Shown: piece by piece, positions 48,601 to 59,784 of the stretch | Layout of the letters: each line of letters begins with the position of its first letter | How positions within the stretch are numbered: position 1 is the first letter of the stretch | Source of the DNA: Nemopilema nomurai | Lineage: Eukaryota > Cnidaria > Scyphozoa > Rhizostomeae > Rhizostomatidae | DNA: 64,000 nucleotides | Reading direction: 5' to 3' | Assembly: GCA_003864495.1 (NCBI GenBank) | Contig: ML133432.1 | Location: forward strand, 992,001-1,056,000 | Translations under genes and position numbers: made by a program | The notes under the pieces: model-generated | What the model was told of the DNA's origin: nothing | The model's database searches: none | The model's input: the letters and a program-made list of their open reading frames with translations, nothing else

Positions 48601-50546
48601 CATGTACTATCAATGAGGCCTTGAATATTTTGTGGGTGTTATATTTCTGTTGTATCCTGACATCCAAATGCCCTCTTGCAGGTGGAGGTGAAAATCTGAA
48701 ACTCCTTTCCTTTTCTGACTATGAACCTTAGATAGCCCAACTTGCTGGATTCTTTGTTCTACGCTTCCTCTAAATCCTAATACATTTATCCCTTTCCTAA
48801 TACTTGGTCGAAGTATATTTAACAACGCCCCTTTGCTAGCACCGTAAATTTTGGCCTGTTTATTTACAGAAGAAATTTAGCGATTATTGGTACTCTTGGC
48901 TTTTTGCCCCATGTCGTAAACCAATTTCCTCAGGGTATCGTGAACACGCGGTCTTTCCTGCGAAAATCACTTCTGAAAAGAAAAGCTGCTAATAAAATTT
49001 CAGACATTTGTAATTTGGTTAGTTTCTTTAAATTTTTGCAAAATTTATAAGGACTAAGTTTTTAAAACGTGCCCTATGTACCAGTGGTGGAAACACGTTC
49101 TTCAACTGGAGGCAATACCTACAATAGCAAGCAATTCAGTTTACAAATGCCATAATTTTACCGAAAAAACTCACAATTTAGCAAAACCTAGGGGTGGTTG
49201 TCCCCTGCCTCCACATCCCTGTGATTCCCACTACTGCTATGTGCGGAGACTCCTATAGCTGCTAACACATTTAGGGGTAGCCTTTAACGAATAAGGATAA
49301 TTTTGTTACAAAGCAAATGCATGTTGAGTCTCATATACAAAGTGCTAGAAAATCGAGTTCGACCCACAGCATTTTATCATTATACTATTCCTTTCTCGAA
49401 GATCCTTCGACTGAAATAAACAACTTCGTTGTTGTTTTCCTAATAACGAGGCTTGCATGTTTTTATCTTCGTTGCGATGCAGTTTATAATCCTTCCCAAA
49501 GCCTCCTCGCGTACTTTTCCATTGAGTTATTGCAGCAACAGTGCAGTTAGCTTCGTTAATAAATTAATTATTAGAACGATGATTTGCTGAATCTGGATTC
49601 ATGTCCATACATCGCGCGGAGATATGTATTTTTATCGTTTCGTCGCACTCTTGGCAGGTACTGAGGCAAGGGCATGAATAATACGATGAAAGGTGTCTAA
49701 GCATAAATTCTAATTCGAGTTGGACGCCATTGGAGGTCCGAAATACAGTGGGTAAAGCCTTCTAAAGGTAAGATGTCAGTTGGTTTGTTTATGTCGATTA
49801 GTCAGTTGTCATGTAGTGTGCAAATAAACGCAAGTTTCAAGCACAAGGTGAGTTCTGAGTGCCTACACTTTGGTGCCTACCTTATCTGTGGCCTAAGGCA
49901 GTTCAACATTGCATCGACCTTTTTGCCGTATAGTGAGCGTAACAACAGCTGCTAGATAGGCCTATGCCGGGACAAATCGAGCTGCGAGTTTCTCACACTG
50001 GTATGTTAAAATTGAGCTAGTAGGTGCGCCGAATCACGTGCTAACAAACCAGATGATCAAACTTGAAAAGCGAGACATTGTTTTGAAGGGAACAGGTGGT
50101 GATAAAGGAAGTCAAAATCATACCTATAGGTATATAATTGTGAAATTCAAATGACAACCTGTTCCTGAAATTCAGGCAAAGAATCAATTACTTGTAAAAG
50201 CATCTGTCTCGGAAAATAAATTGAAAGCGAATAAATTGATGGATACGAATGTGGATAATGATTGGTAAATAATCATTACTCCTTTCAGCAGAATGCGCCT
50301 TTCTCAATTAGCAATATGGCGTAACAACATTCGTGCTTTTCTCATTCGACAGAATGAATTTCAGTATCTTGTGGATGCCTGCTGCGTGAAATTGGCTACT
50401 TGGTCTCGGTTCTTGAAAGAGGCTTGAATAAGGACTCGATTGGAGCTTATTTAAGAGCATTGCCAAGTTCAGATATCACCCATCTATGTCATTTCTTGTT
50501 AAATGATTGCTGCGTGGTAAAGACTTGCTCAAATTTTGTTTTGAAG
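45671..50546. other. Intergenic stretch, no recognisable genes
   Basis: Apart from the X-box at 46294 and a short GTT tract near 46615, I see nothing gene-like. Open frames such as 46986-47291 (minus) and 47512-47829 lack motifs and plausible splice partners. Confidence 0.5.
46294..46309. promoter_or_regulatory. Consensus X-box (RFX-binding) motif
   Basis: GGTTGCCATGGTAACC contains GTTGCC-AT-GGTAAC, a full match to the GTNRCC-N2-RGYAAC consensus, and is nearly palindromic. It lies 625 bp after the 1107-aa gene and 4.2 kb before the P450, so its target is unclear. Confidence 0.5.
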
Positions 50547-53500
50547 ATGGCGAAGGCCATCCCGGGTGTCGTTGGCTGGACAGTCACAGGGGACAGAAGC
50601 ATCGAATTTGCCAAACAGCCGATGGATTTTATCGAAAGAAGAATAAAACAACATGATTCCAAGATTTTTATCGCCAGAGCCTTGAATGTGCCAACAGTTT
50701 TTGTGTGCTCAAATGAAGGAGTCAAGCAAATGTTCGGTAAATAAACTGCTTTTCTATTTTTGCATGCCAATTAGGCCGTATTCCCCTCAAGAAACCGATA
50801 CGAGCCCTACCTCGCCTGCTTTGCAAATATGTAGCCTTTAAAGTCAACATTGGCATGGTTTACAATAAAACAACCGCTGCGGAGCTTGTTGCAGTCCTGG
50901 GCTGTGCAGTCATCTTCTGTGCAGGAGCGTTTATAATTTGGCGGGCCCCGATAAAAGACCTCTCGTTTTCTGATGCGAGAAACGCAAAGGAGGATAAAAA
51001 ATAAAAATAAAAGCTCATGCTGTTTATGCCCTGATTTCTATGAACGATGTATTGCTCTGGTTGGGATCGAACTCCAGCTTGCTGCTTCAAAAACCAACGC
51101 TCATTCCAATGAGCCAAAAGGCCCAATGAAATGAGGACAGGCGAAACCGGGGAACCATCGCCCTCTACTCTTGTAGAGCCAAATAAGACATTGCAGAAAA
51201 AAATGAAAGAAGTTTATAAGTAGAAACTGTTTTTTGTTTGAATGGTTCATTGCAGAATCCCTAGCAGGACACGCCTTCAAGGCTTTTTCTACCGCCCTTT
51301 ATTAAATCCGTTTATTTCCACGTTTGCCCCCCCCCCCTTCCACCCCCACTTTTAAATACAAATCGGCAGCCCTGAATATAAGGCAGATGCGTAATATAAG
51401 GCAGATCGTTCTGAATTGACCTTATGTTTACATGCAAAAGAGATGCTTAACAGCTGACCAAGGCTTTTACATATGTTCTTCTATGATTCCAAGGCTTTCA
51501 AATGGCTTCAATTTTGCACAGAAAACAGATTATTTTCAATCCAGTAATTTTTATCTAATGATTATTTTGTAGAAAACGAAGACTGTTTCTCCATGGGATA
51601 CAAGGATTTCGGTTACATCCACCAGTTGTATGGTGATGTGTTGCTGTTTTATGATGGTGAGAACTTGACAATCATTTAAGAAAGACAACTGAAATGATTT
51701 TCTGAGTAGTTTTTCACAAACAGATTTTGGACATTATTCACGAATGGGCTTAAGTTTCTAAAAAAAGAAAATTCTATGTTTCTTTTGGTAGTTGTAAGCA
51801 ATCGCATTAATCTTTCATTAACAAATGGACTGAAGTATCCTACAAGTCCATATAAGGGTAAACCCCTTCAAATTGCTACGGGGGTGATTTGGTTATTGAA
51901 TACCTTGGAGAAGTGCCTGGGTGTCATTTGTTGCCATTATCATCATAGTGTAGTCAGGCACATCAACCCAGGATCTCTTCCAAAACGGACTCAGAATAGA
52001 CATAGCATTGTCATGTTTTCATAGAAAACAGCTTTTCATAGAAAGAAGTATAACTAAATTTCTGGCTGTTTGCTACAACGAAACTCCACTTTGATCAAGT
52101 GGTTTTTGGCTTTTCCTTGAACAGAATTTCAGTTGCCTTTTGAATATCAACAGCCTCAAAAACATCCCTAAAGGCAGACCCGTAGAATTGTACAAGGAAC
52201 TGACAAGTAGCCATTTTGATCGTTACTTCCTATGACGAATCACTTCCAAAAACTTTTCAGGTTGGAATTTTTGCGCTATGAATGCGTCTGTCATTTCGAA
52301 TGTTTACCTTTGAAACTGTGCGTACGTTCTATTAAAGACTTTCATTCGATCAAGATGGTGTTTTGAAAAGCAGATATACCAACGTCACCAAAATGGAAGA
52401 GACCATCTGATGTTTCTTTTTATCGAAGAAATCAAGCTTGGCATATTTGAAAGCGGTCATTTAAAAGCATCGCTAACGGCTTTATCACATCAACATCACT
52501 TCCATCCGTTTGTGGTCTTGTTCCATCTTGTTTATCGTATCAACCAAATCTCTTTTCATTTCCATCAGCGGATTTCAATTGTTTCTTCCGGGTGGTTATT
52601 CGGGATTCCAAATCCGGTTTCATAAGTTCACTTTTGAGTCCTGCTGCATAATGTCTCAACTGATTACTTCTAGGAAAACCGTAAAAAGAGCTTCCTTGTA
52701 TGTAAAATAGGATGCTCTCACCGGACCTCGAATCAACCGGAATCTACTGAGTTGTAAAAGCTATTTGCATGGATTTGAAATTGGGTCCTCTCTTGCAGTT
52801 ACAGCAAGCATAAAGTGATATAAATGTTGTTATTATAATTCTTGAAGTCCACTTCGTCTTTTCGCCTTTGCTCACGTCTAACAATATAAATCAGCCTTCC
52901 ATATCAATCACAGAAAAGTTTCAGTTCGTACTAAAATGCTAAAGATATCCCCATTTTTGGACAGTTTTGTAATTTGAACAAAACTCATGACATCTTCAAT
53001 CTTAATCAAAACTTATATCTGTTTTTACTTTGTATCATACACAGTGTTAATATCTTGAACTGACATAACCCTGAGACAACCCCCAAGAAACAGTCATATT
53101 CTTATTGTAGATGCGGAGGCGATGAGGCTGCGCAGCATCATTCGAAAGCTGTTCGACCATTCTAAATGCGAGCATCATGTTGCGCTAGTGAGAGAGTATG
53201 TGAGCTAACACATTCATTGAGCCATTAGTGGCAAGTGACGTATGCCTCATTGTGAAGCACATAAGAATACTTTTTAAGCAATTTAAGCAATAAATTGTGC
53301 CATTATGTACAGTTCAGTGATGCTTTCGGCAAAAGAGCTCGTTTTTTGCTATTGTTTTGCCACTGTCTTTATAGTTTTGTCTTCATATATCTAGTCCCAT
53401 GTCTCAAATTGTATTCAGCCGGGCCATCTAGTAGTAGTGATCTGCACATTATCTAAAAGGAAAGTGACTGCCAAGGTCTTAATAATCTCTTCGCAAAGGT

Positions 53501-56500
53501 ATAACTTAAAGTTGATGCCTTTGGACGTCCATTGGACGTCCATTGGACGTCATAGCAAATCTTTAAGTCATCAACTTCCCATATTGACATTCAGTTACTT
53601 GAAAAATTAATTTTGCAAGGTTTTGTCCTTGTGGAACTTATTTTTAATGCCTCTGGCGTCAGTGATAACAGTCTCTATTCCTGGAATAACTCATCACTGA
53701 AAAATTGCAAACTAGTGTAGGATGATATATCATGCATAAGGGACAACTGGGAAACTGGAAAAATTGCCTGTATATTAGTATTCTTTGTTACTAGTCTCTT
53801 ACAAAGTCTACCTAATGATATCGTCAATTGCAGCATTGCAGCTGAATTCATGTCAGACTTCAGCAAAACGTACGTTGAACATTTTGACATTCACTGATAT
53901 AACCAGCCTATGGAAACTTCATCTAAACGCAAGAAAATTTACCATCCCTCAGTTTTTGCCATTTACTCGATTATACAACATTCTGCAATTCTTATAAAGC
54001 GACAATCTTTCCTTGTGTTTGACATCTAGAATTCTAGCCTTTTATCAAAATTTCGAAGTAAATTTCATCTTTCATCAAATTAAATCTTTGCGTAACTAAA
54101 GCGAAGCTCGAGTTTCCATCACATACCTACAATTAATAAATGCAATGAATTGATGAGCCCAGAATTGCCAATACCATGCTTACGTTTGTTCCTTTCTTAG
54201 CAGCCACATACAACTGTATGAGACATTCAAAAGTTTCACAACAGCTGTTAGTTTGGAGTTGTTCCTTGGCCTCAACTGGAAGAGCAAAAGTATGGAATTC
54301 GAAGCACTAAAATCGATTTCCACGGTTCATTGGCATGGTTTGTTATCTATATATTTATTGTTGTCCTTAGGGTCCATTTATTTCTAATGGCTGTAGTTCT
54401 ACTTCTGGCTATAATCCTGGCTCAAATAGAATCGTAGCGTTATAACTATGGTCGCTTTAGAATTATTCTGACTTCGTTAATATGACGATTCAAAGAAGGG
54501 AAATGGATCTTCGATTTTGAGTACTACATACAATGACAAATCTAAGAGACATTTATGCTGTGTAAAAGTTTTTAGTCACGAAAAGTCAAAATTACGCATA
54601 ATGGTATCCCTTTTAAATTGCAAACCTTGCTGAAGCAAATTTGCACATTTTTGTGTAGGACTCATATCGGTACCCCTGAACGTGCGAATACGAGGCTGGA
54701 CATCATCGTTTACAAAGGCGCTCGATGCAAAGGTAACGGACTCCTTCATGCATTGGCCATTCAAATGAACATTATCATTTTATAAACTTCTTACAGACAG
54801 AACATATATTGCACTAATTGCTTGTTAAGTGCAAGTGAGCATCATGAATGGAGCATTAAAAGGAAAGCCTCATACTCTGCAAAAGGGGATCCTCTTTAGC
54901 AAAATACCTTTTTGCAAGATCTGGAAGGGACTATTGGCCAATTAGCCGTTGAACTTGTGATCCGGTGAGCTGTTAGGCCGGTGGACCAATCCGCCCTGGC
55001 TGTGAAGAATTTGAACTGTCTTTTGCTTGGGCTTTAAAACTGTGCAATGTGCAGCTTCAAAAGATGGTGAATCGAAGTCCCAATGCACGGTACCTTCTTA
55101 TTTGGATGGCAAATTTTTCCTGAAGTGACATTTTTTCTTTAGATACCTCCTTTGCAGAGCCTGTTTTCCAAATTTTGCATCTTTTTAGGAATATCTAATG
55201 CGCTTTATCCGGAAAAGACTGCGCTCCTCAACATCAGAGAAAAAGGAAGACGGGTAAGGGAAATCAAATAAGCAATCTTTAATATTAAATGCTTTCGTTT
55301 AGTGAGCTGATAATTCAACCAAAAATTATTGGCGGTTATACCAATTTTTCAAAGTACCTCGAGTTATTTTCAGTGCACTGCTTTTCAAAGAGGTATAATT
55401 TACCCAGCAAAGTATAGAAATTTAAGCATTAATGCACATTTCTCTGTAAATATGCAAATGAGGGATTCAACTAATTTTGTTTACAGTGATTTCTTGGCAC
55501 ATGCCAAGCAGTGTGGGTTCGGAGACGAAGATGAGGCCTTGAAGCACATCCTCTTTTTCATATCTGCGCTTATCCCAAAAGCCCTTGCGTCTTTGCTGAC
55601 GTCATTTTGCATCGCAACTTCAGGAGCTGACAAGGTTGGCCTACTTTGTAAATTAGCAAATTGGCATCTGTTTTTAGTAGAAAATTGAGGAATATCATAA
55701 TCCCCTACTTTTAACCATGAATATCGTTCGTTGATAGAAACGCAAAATGTCCATCTTCATATCCTTACCTGTAGTACTGAACAAGAAATCAAGAAAATTT
55801 CAATTTTTTAAACAGGCCATTCTTCGTTCGCGTATGCGAGATGATGATAACTACCTAATGGATGTTTTACTTGAAGTACAAAGACTTTGGCCGCCATTTT
55901 TGGGAGGTAGAAGGATGCAAAGAAGGTTGGCTGTTCGATGCTTCATCTCATGAAGTTTTTACTTTGCTTTTCTACATGGACAGTTTTAGCAGCCCATATC
56001 TTAAAGTTTAACACCTTTAATACAAAAGCTTTCCTTCTGAATGGTTATGGCAGTGAAATGCAAATTTTGTAAAGCATACATTGCTGCCATGTCTAAAAAA
56101 AGCTTTCTGTTGTAAAACATCTCGAATTTTTTAAAGCAACTTTATCTTGATTACCCTTGTTAGGTAACTTTTCGTGGGATATACATACTAAAGCTTTGAT
56201 GATTAAGAACATTTTTGATTCCATTTGCCCATCAACTAGCAACAATGATTAAAATTTAAGTGCTTTACAAAACGGTCTTTTTTGTCTATCTCTAGCCATG
56301 AAATTCTGAGCTTGGACGACCTTGAGCAATTAACTTGATGAGCCAAAAGAATTCCTTGAAGTGCTTAAACTCTTCAATCATGAAAAAGCTCAACTTACGT
56401 ACCCTGAAAATAGTCTGACTCGCCCTGTAATAAGAACATGTGTGCTAGAGATAGAATTGTGTGTGACTGATCTTCGTATTTTAAAATAAAGTCGTTTATC

Positions 56501-57856
56501 TGTAGGATGTGATTGTTGATGGTCACAAGGTACCTGCAAATACTGCCGTTGCATATATAAACTGGTTTGCAAATCGAGATCCGAAAGTATTCAATCGCCC
56601 AAACATGTTCAACCCAGACAGATGGCAAACGTGGTAAGTTACCTTTTTCAAAGATTAGAATTCTCGTTCATGACCATGTTTAGCACAACTTTATTCAAAC
56701 AATTTATCTAATGACGAACATCATCATGTCCTCATGAATCAGTGCTAAAAGAAACGTAGTCTAAATAACTGCCCTACACGAGATTTGTTTAGAAAACTGG
56801 TGAAACCATAAAATCCAATCTCAGACAGTAATACAGCAGATTTCTAAAATCACAGCAGATGTTAGAAATTAATTTAAATGTTTGTTTGACTGAATTGACA
56901 ATGCGAGTATGCTAGAAAATTGCTTTTAATTGTTCTGTATAGAGTAGAATGTCTTTGGATAGCATTTATTCTTTTTATTTTTATAAGTTATACTCAGCGA
57001 TTGAGATTGGGAAGAATACATTAGCTGCAAACTTAAAATTTGCTAAGCCAAATTTTCGTAGTACTATTCATTCTGAGCAGCTGGTAGTACCATGAGTAAG
57101 ACCGTTGGAATGAAGAAACCAGTACATTTTGAAAAATATCTTAAAATCACCAAATGAACTCCATCGGATACAACCTTACTTTTCTTCTAGTGATGAAAAC
57201 AAGCGTAATTTAGTATGGACATTTGGTGGTGGAAAAAGGATATGCATTGGTGTCAGCTTTATAAACAATATTTTGAAGGTATTACGCTCTTTTGTAAAAC
57301 TTCACCACCATGGTTTATGGTAGCTGGCATCTACATAGAATAGATTTAACAAGTACTTCCTTTCTGCAATCCCGTCAGACCCTTCGGTGACCGAAGCTGG
57401 CATCCATCAACACTTCTGCCATAGTCTTCTCACATCAACTGTTTTTAGGCTTCGTATGCGAGAGCTGTAAGTAAATTGAATATCCAAAGTTTAGAGCTAT
57501 GAGAATTGACCATTTGCACAGTATTTGCACACTGACACTTTCTACTATTCTGTCTTGACTGTCGTAAACAATCTATGAGACTTCGGAATAACATTTTGTC
57601 TTTCAACAGACTTGAAAGAATATAAGCTCCTAACAATTTATTCACAATTCCAGCTATTGATATCTTATTTTACATTATTGCATATAATCTGTCCTAACTT
57701 TTAATGTTTTTTCTTTTGAAGGTCATTTGCAAAAAGTTATTGTCTGACTTCGACTGGACACTTGTTAACCAGAGCTCTCACGAGGTGCAATATAAAACAC
57801 TGCCTGTTGCAAGGCCTCGGCATACCGTTCTCGCTAGTTTTACACCACGTTGTTAG
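50547..57856 (+). CDS. Cytochrome P450, divergent, without membrane anchor (11 exons found)
   Basis: P450s are heme-thiolate enzymes acting on lipids, sterols and xenobiotics. Exons: 50547-50736, 51573-51656, 53111-53195, 53834-53869, 54201-54289, 54659-54732, 55189-55253, 55487-55634, 55816-55906, 56506-56633, 57191-57278 and 57722-57856 (the two short ones inferred from phase). The start MAKAIPGVVGW goes straight into the Pro-Gly turn, so there is no N-terminal anchor. Recognisable parts are VPLNVRIRGWTSSFTKAL (CYP26/CYP120-like F-G region), K-helix E277-V-Q-R280 with LWPP, NRPNMFNPDRW (PERF region) and heme loop FGGGKRICIG. The C-terminal DFDWTLV and ARPR resemble CYP26/CYP120. Helix I (ILFFISALIPKALASLL) lacks the usual A-G-x-D/E-T. 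About 404 aa, shorter than usual. The 55906 to 56506 junction (phase 1 to 0) does not close: a further microexon or a lesion is needed. Alternative family: CYP74-type, also without that motif. Confidence 0.85.
50994..51127 (-). mobile_element. tRNA-derived SINE in P450 intron 1
   Basis: On the minus strand, GGCTCATTGGAATGAGC looks like a tRNA D-arm with an A-box, and GGAGTTCGATCCCAACC like a T-arm with a B-box. The spacing between them is tRNA-like, and no intact acceptor stem or anticodon arm is evident. The unit runs into an unrelated tail and ends in TTTTATTTTTATTTTTT, a SINE-type simple tail. It is therefore not a functional tRNA gene. Confidence 0.7.
53400..53580 (+). repeat. Diverged repeat, copy 1 (P450 intron)
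   Basis: This segment is collinear with 58991-59158: both contain GTCTCAAATTG, a GCCGG word, ATAGTGAT/GTAGTGAT, AAAGGAAA, ATCTTCGCAAA and a GGACG-CCATTGG core followed by a TTAACTTCC-like end. Identity by eye is roughly two thirds. A local three-fold 11-bp repetition, TTGGACGTCCA, sits at 53521-53552. Confidence 0.6.
53834..53869 (+). other. 36-nt microexon of the P450 gene
   Basis: The acceptor TCAATTGCAG and donor AAAAC|GTACG bound 36 nt with phase 2 on both sides. It encodes IAAEFMSDFSK, which supplies the helix-D segment expected between LVRED and SHIQLYETF of the flanking exons. Without it the domain would be short by one helix. The exon downstream has a TAGCAG tandem acceptor, so inclusion of one serine may vary. 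Confidence 0.6.
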
Positions 57857-59784
57857 TTAATGCAGACATGACATCCCACGTTTACAAGGAGGCTGGACCC
57901 AAGATAACGAATAGTGACGTCATTTTTGTAACACTCAAGCGTCTTCTTGCCTAGTAATAATTTGATGCTAGAAGTTTAATCTTGCTTTGAGCCAGCAACT
58001 CTTAACACCAATGCTTGTGTGTTGCAAGCTAATGGTCAATTAACTGTCAAGCTCCCTCAAGCAAACGAAACACTTTTAGCCAAGAAACGCGATCTTAAAC
58101 GTCACGTTAACACACTATACCTTTTGTGTTTGACGTGTTTTATTCACTTGTAAAGGATATTGGAATCGTGTTTCTATACCTTGTAAGCCTGTCTACTTTT
58201 CTGTAGTTGATTCTCTTTCAGAGAAGCTTGAGAGTGTTTCATCGATAGCAAATATTAAATAGGCTACCAAAATACTCAAACATAACACTGTTTTAGCAAG
58301 GGGAGAAGTGATGTTACTTTCCCACAATTTCATCTCCAAATTTGCGATCGATACAACTTGTGGGAGATTGCATCATAAACGCTTTGTAGCTGCTTCAAAT
58401 GATTGTATCAGATTGCGTCAAAAGCAACAACGCGTTCAAATGCAGGGATTTGCTTTATAAAAGTGATCCGAACCAAACGTACGTTCACACTGCAGTACCG
58501 AGCCGCTCTTTGAAAATTACAGATGACACGCTGTGTAGGATGCAAGCAGTACCTTTAACAAGTCATCTACAGAAAATCCCTTGCCCCTTGCCTCGTCCCT
58601 CGTTTTGCCTACCCAATTTTGTAGGAGTCAAAAGTGACAAAAAAGCATATAGACAATTGTCAAGGTAATTGTGTTTAACGGGAATACTCGTTGTATTCCT
58701 CAATATTAGAGCAGTACAACTTTTATTCTACGTTCTTATGCCTACTACCCATCATTTTTTGCTCAATGAAATGAAAGATCGAAGTATCGCACTTTTTCTC
58801 ATCCCCCTGTTTTCGTTCCATTTCAGAAAAAAATGATTTTTAATGAAAAAAATTCAATAAAGGAGCATTTTACTTTTTAATTTTTTCCTTGGCTTAAGGT
58901 CGGTGAATGCCTGAAGACTTCTTTCCTAATTCATTCCTTGCCCTGAACATATGCACGCAAACTAAATAAAGTTGCACACATCTAGGCTTTTGTCTCAAAT
59001 TGCATAAGGCCGGAACATATGAAGATAGTGATTTGCGTCATCTGAAAGGAAAATGGTTGCCAAATCTAAGTAATATCTTCGCAAAAGTATTAGCTGAAGG
59101 TGGTGGCTGTGGACGCCCATTGGGTATCGAAGAAAAATATTGAGCCATTAACTTCCTATGTTTATTTTCAACTGTTTGAGAAACGAATTTTACTGTAAGT
59201 ACAAGGTATTATTTACGATGCTTTAAGTTTCGGTGTTAACCTCATTTTCATGCATTCTCGTTTCTTCAAGATTCGAAACATTTTCTAATACTTTATTTCA
59301 TATATTTATAACTACTTCAAGATATTTCACTGTTATATATCATGAATAGAAGTTGAGCTGTCTTATTTTTTGAAATGCATTTTTACCTTATTGCTCAAGT
59401 TTCAAGAAGGGCAATTACGGACAGCCTCCTTTGGTTATGAATGAGTTGAAGGAAGATAAGCTAATGAACAATGAAAACAGCCAGGCTAAAGATAAATTTG
59501 CCAACCAATCTGCCCATTTCTTCTTTTATGTTCACAGGATTACTGTCCGTCTGGTTACATAGGAAAAAGTAGTAAATCTTTGTAAGCAGCAAAGCGAATA
59601 ATTCAATGAATAATTCCAAGATTACCGTGAAAGTTGTTCATGAATAATACTACTTTAGTCAAGTAGGACCACAGAGAAAGAATTAAAAAAACATTCAATT
59701 TTGAACGACGAGTGGGTCGGCACGTTCTTTGTGCCTGCTCACATCAAGTACTCGTATATGTGTGGTTGCTGTTATTGTGGTAAA
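57857..59784. other. 3' flank of the P450 and intergenic sequence before AUP1
   Basis: AATAAA hexamers at 58856 and 58963 could end the P450 transcript, though about 1 kb after the stop. The 89-codon frame at 58399-58668 has no motif. Except for the repeat at 58991 nothing else is recognised. Confidence 0.45.
58991..59158 (+). repeat. Diverged repeat, copy 2 (downstream of the P450)
   Basis: This is the partner of 53400-53580. It has the same order of shared words but only one copy of the GGACG-CCATTGG core. It probably belongs to an old interspersed family and not to a recent segmental duplication. Confidence 0.6.

Noticed and set aside
51035..51127. A functional tRNA gene on the minus strand
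   Set aside because: The boxes are present but there is no acceptor stem or anticodon arm, and a SINE-like tail follows.
58399..58668. 89-codon ATG frame after the P450
   Set aside because: No motif or splice partner was seen, and its position fits the P450 3' UTR or the intergenic gap.
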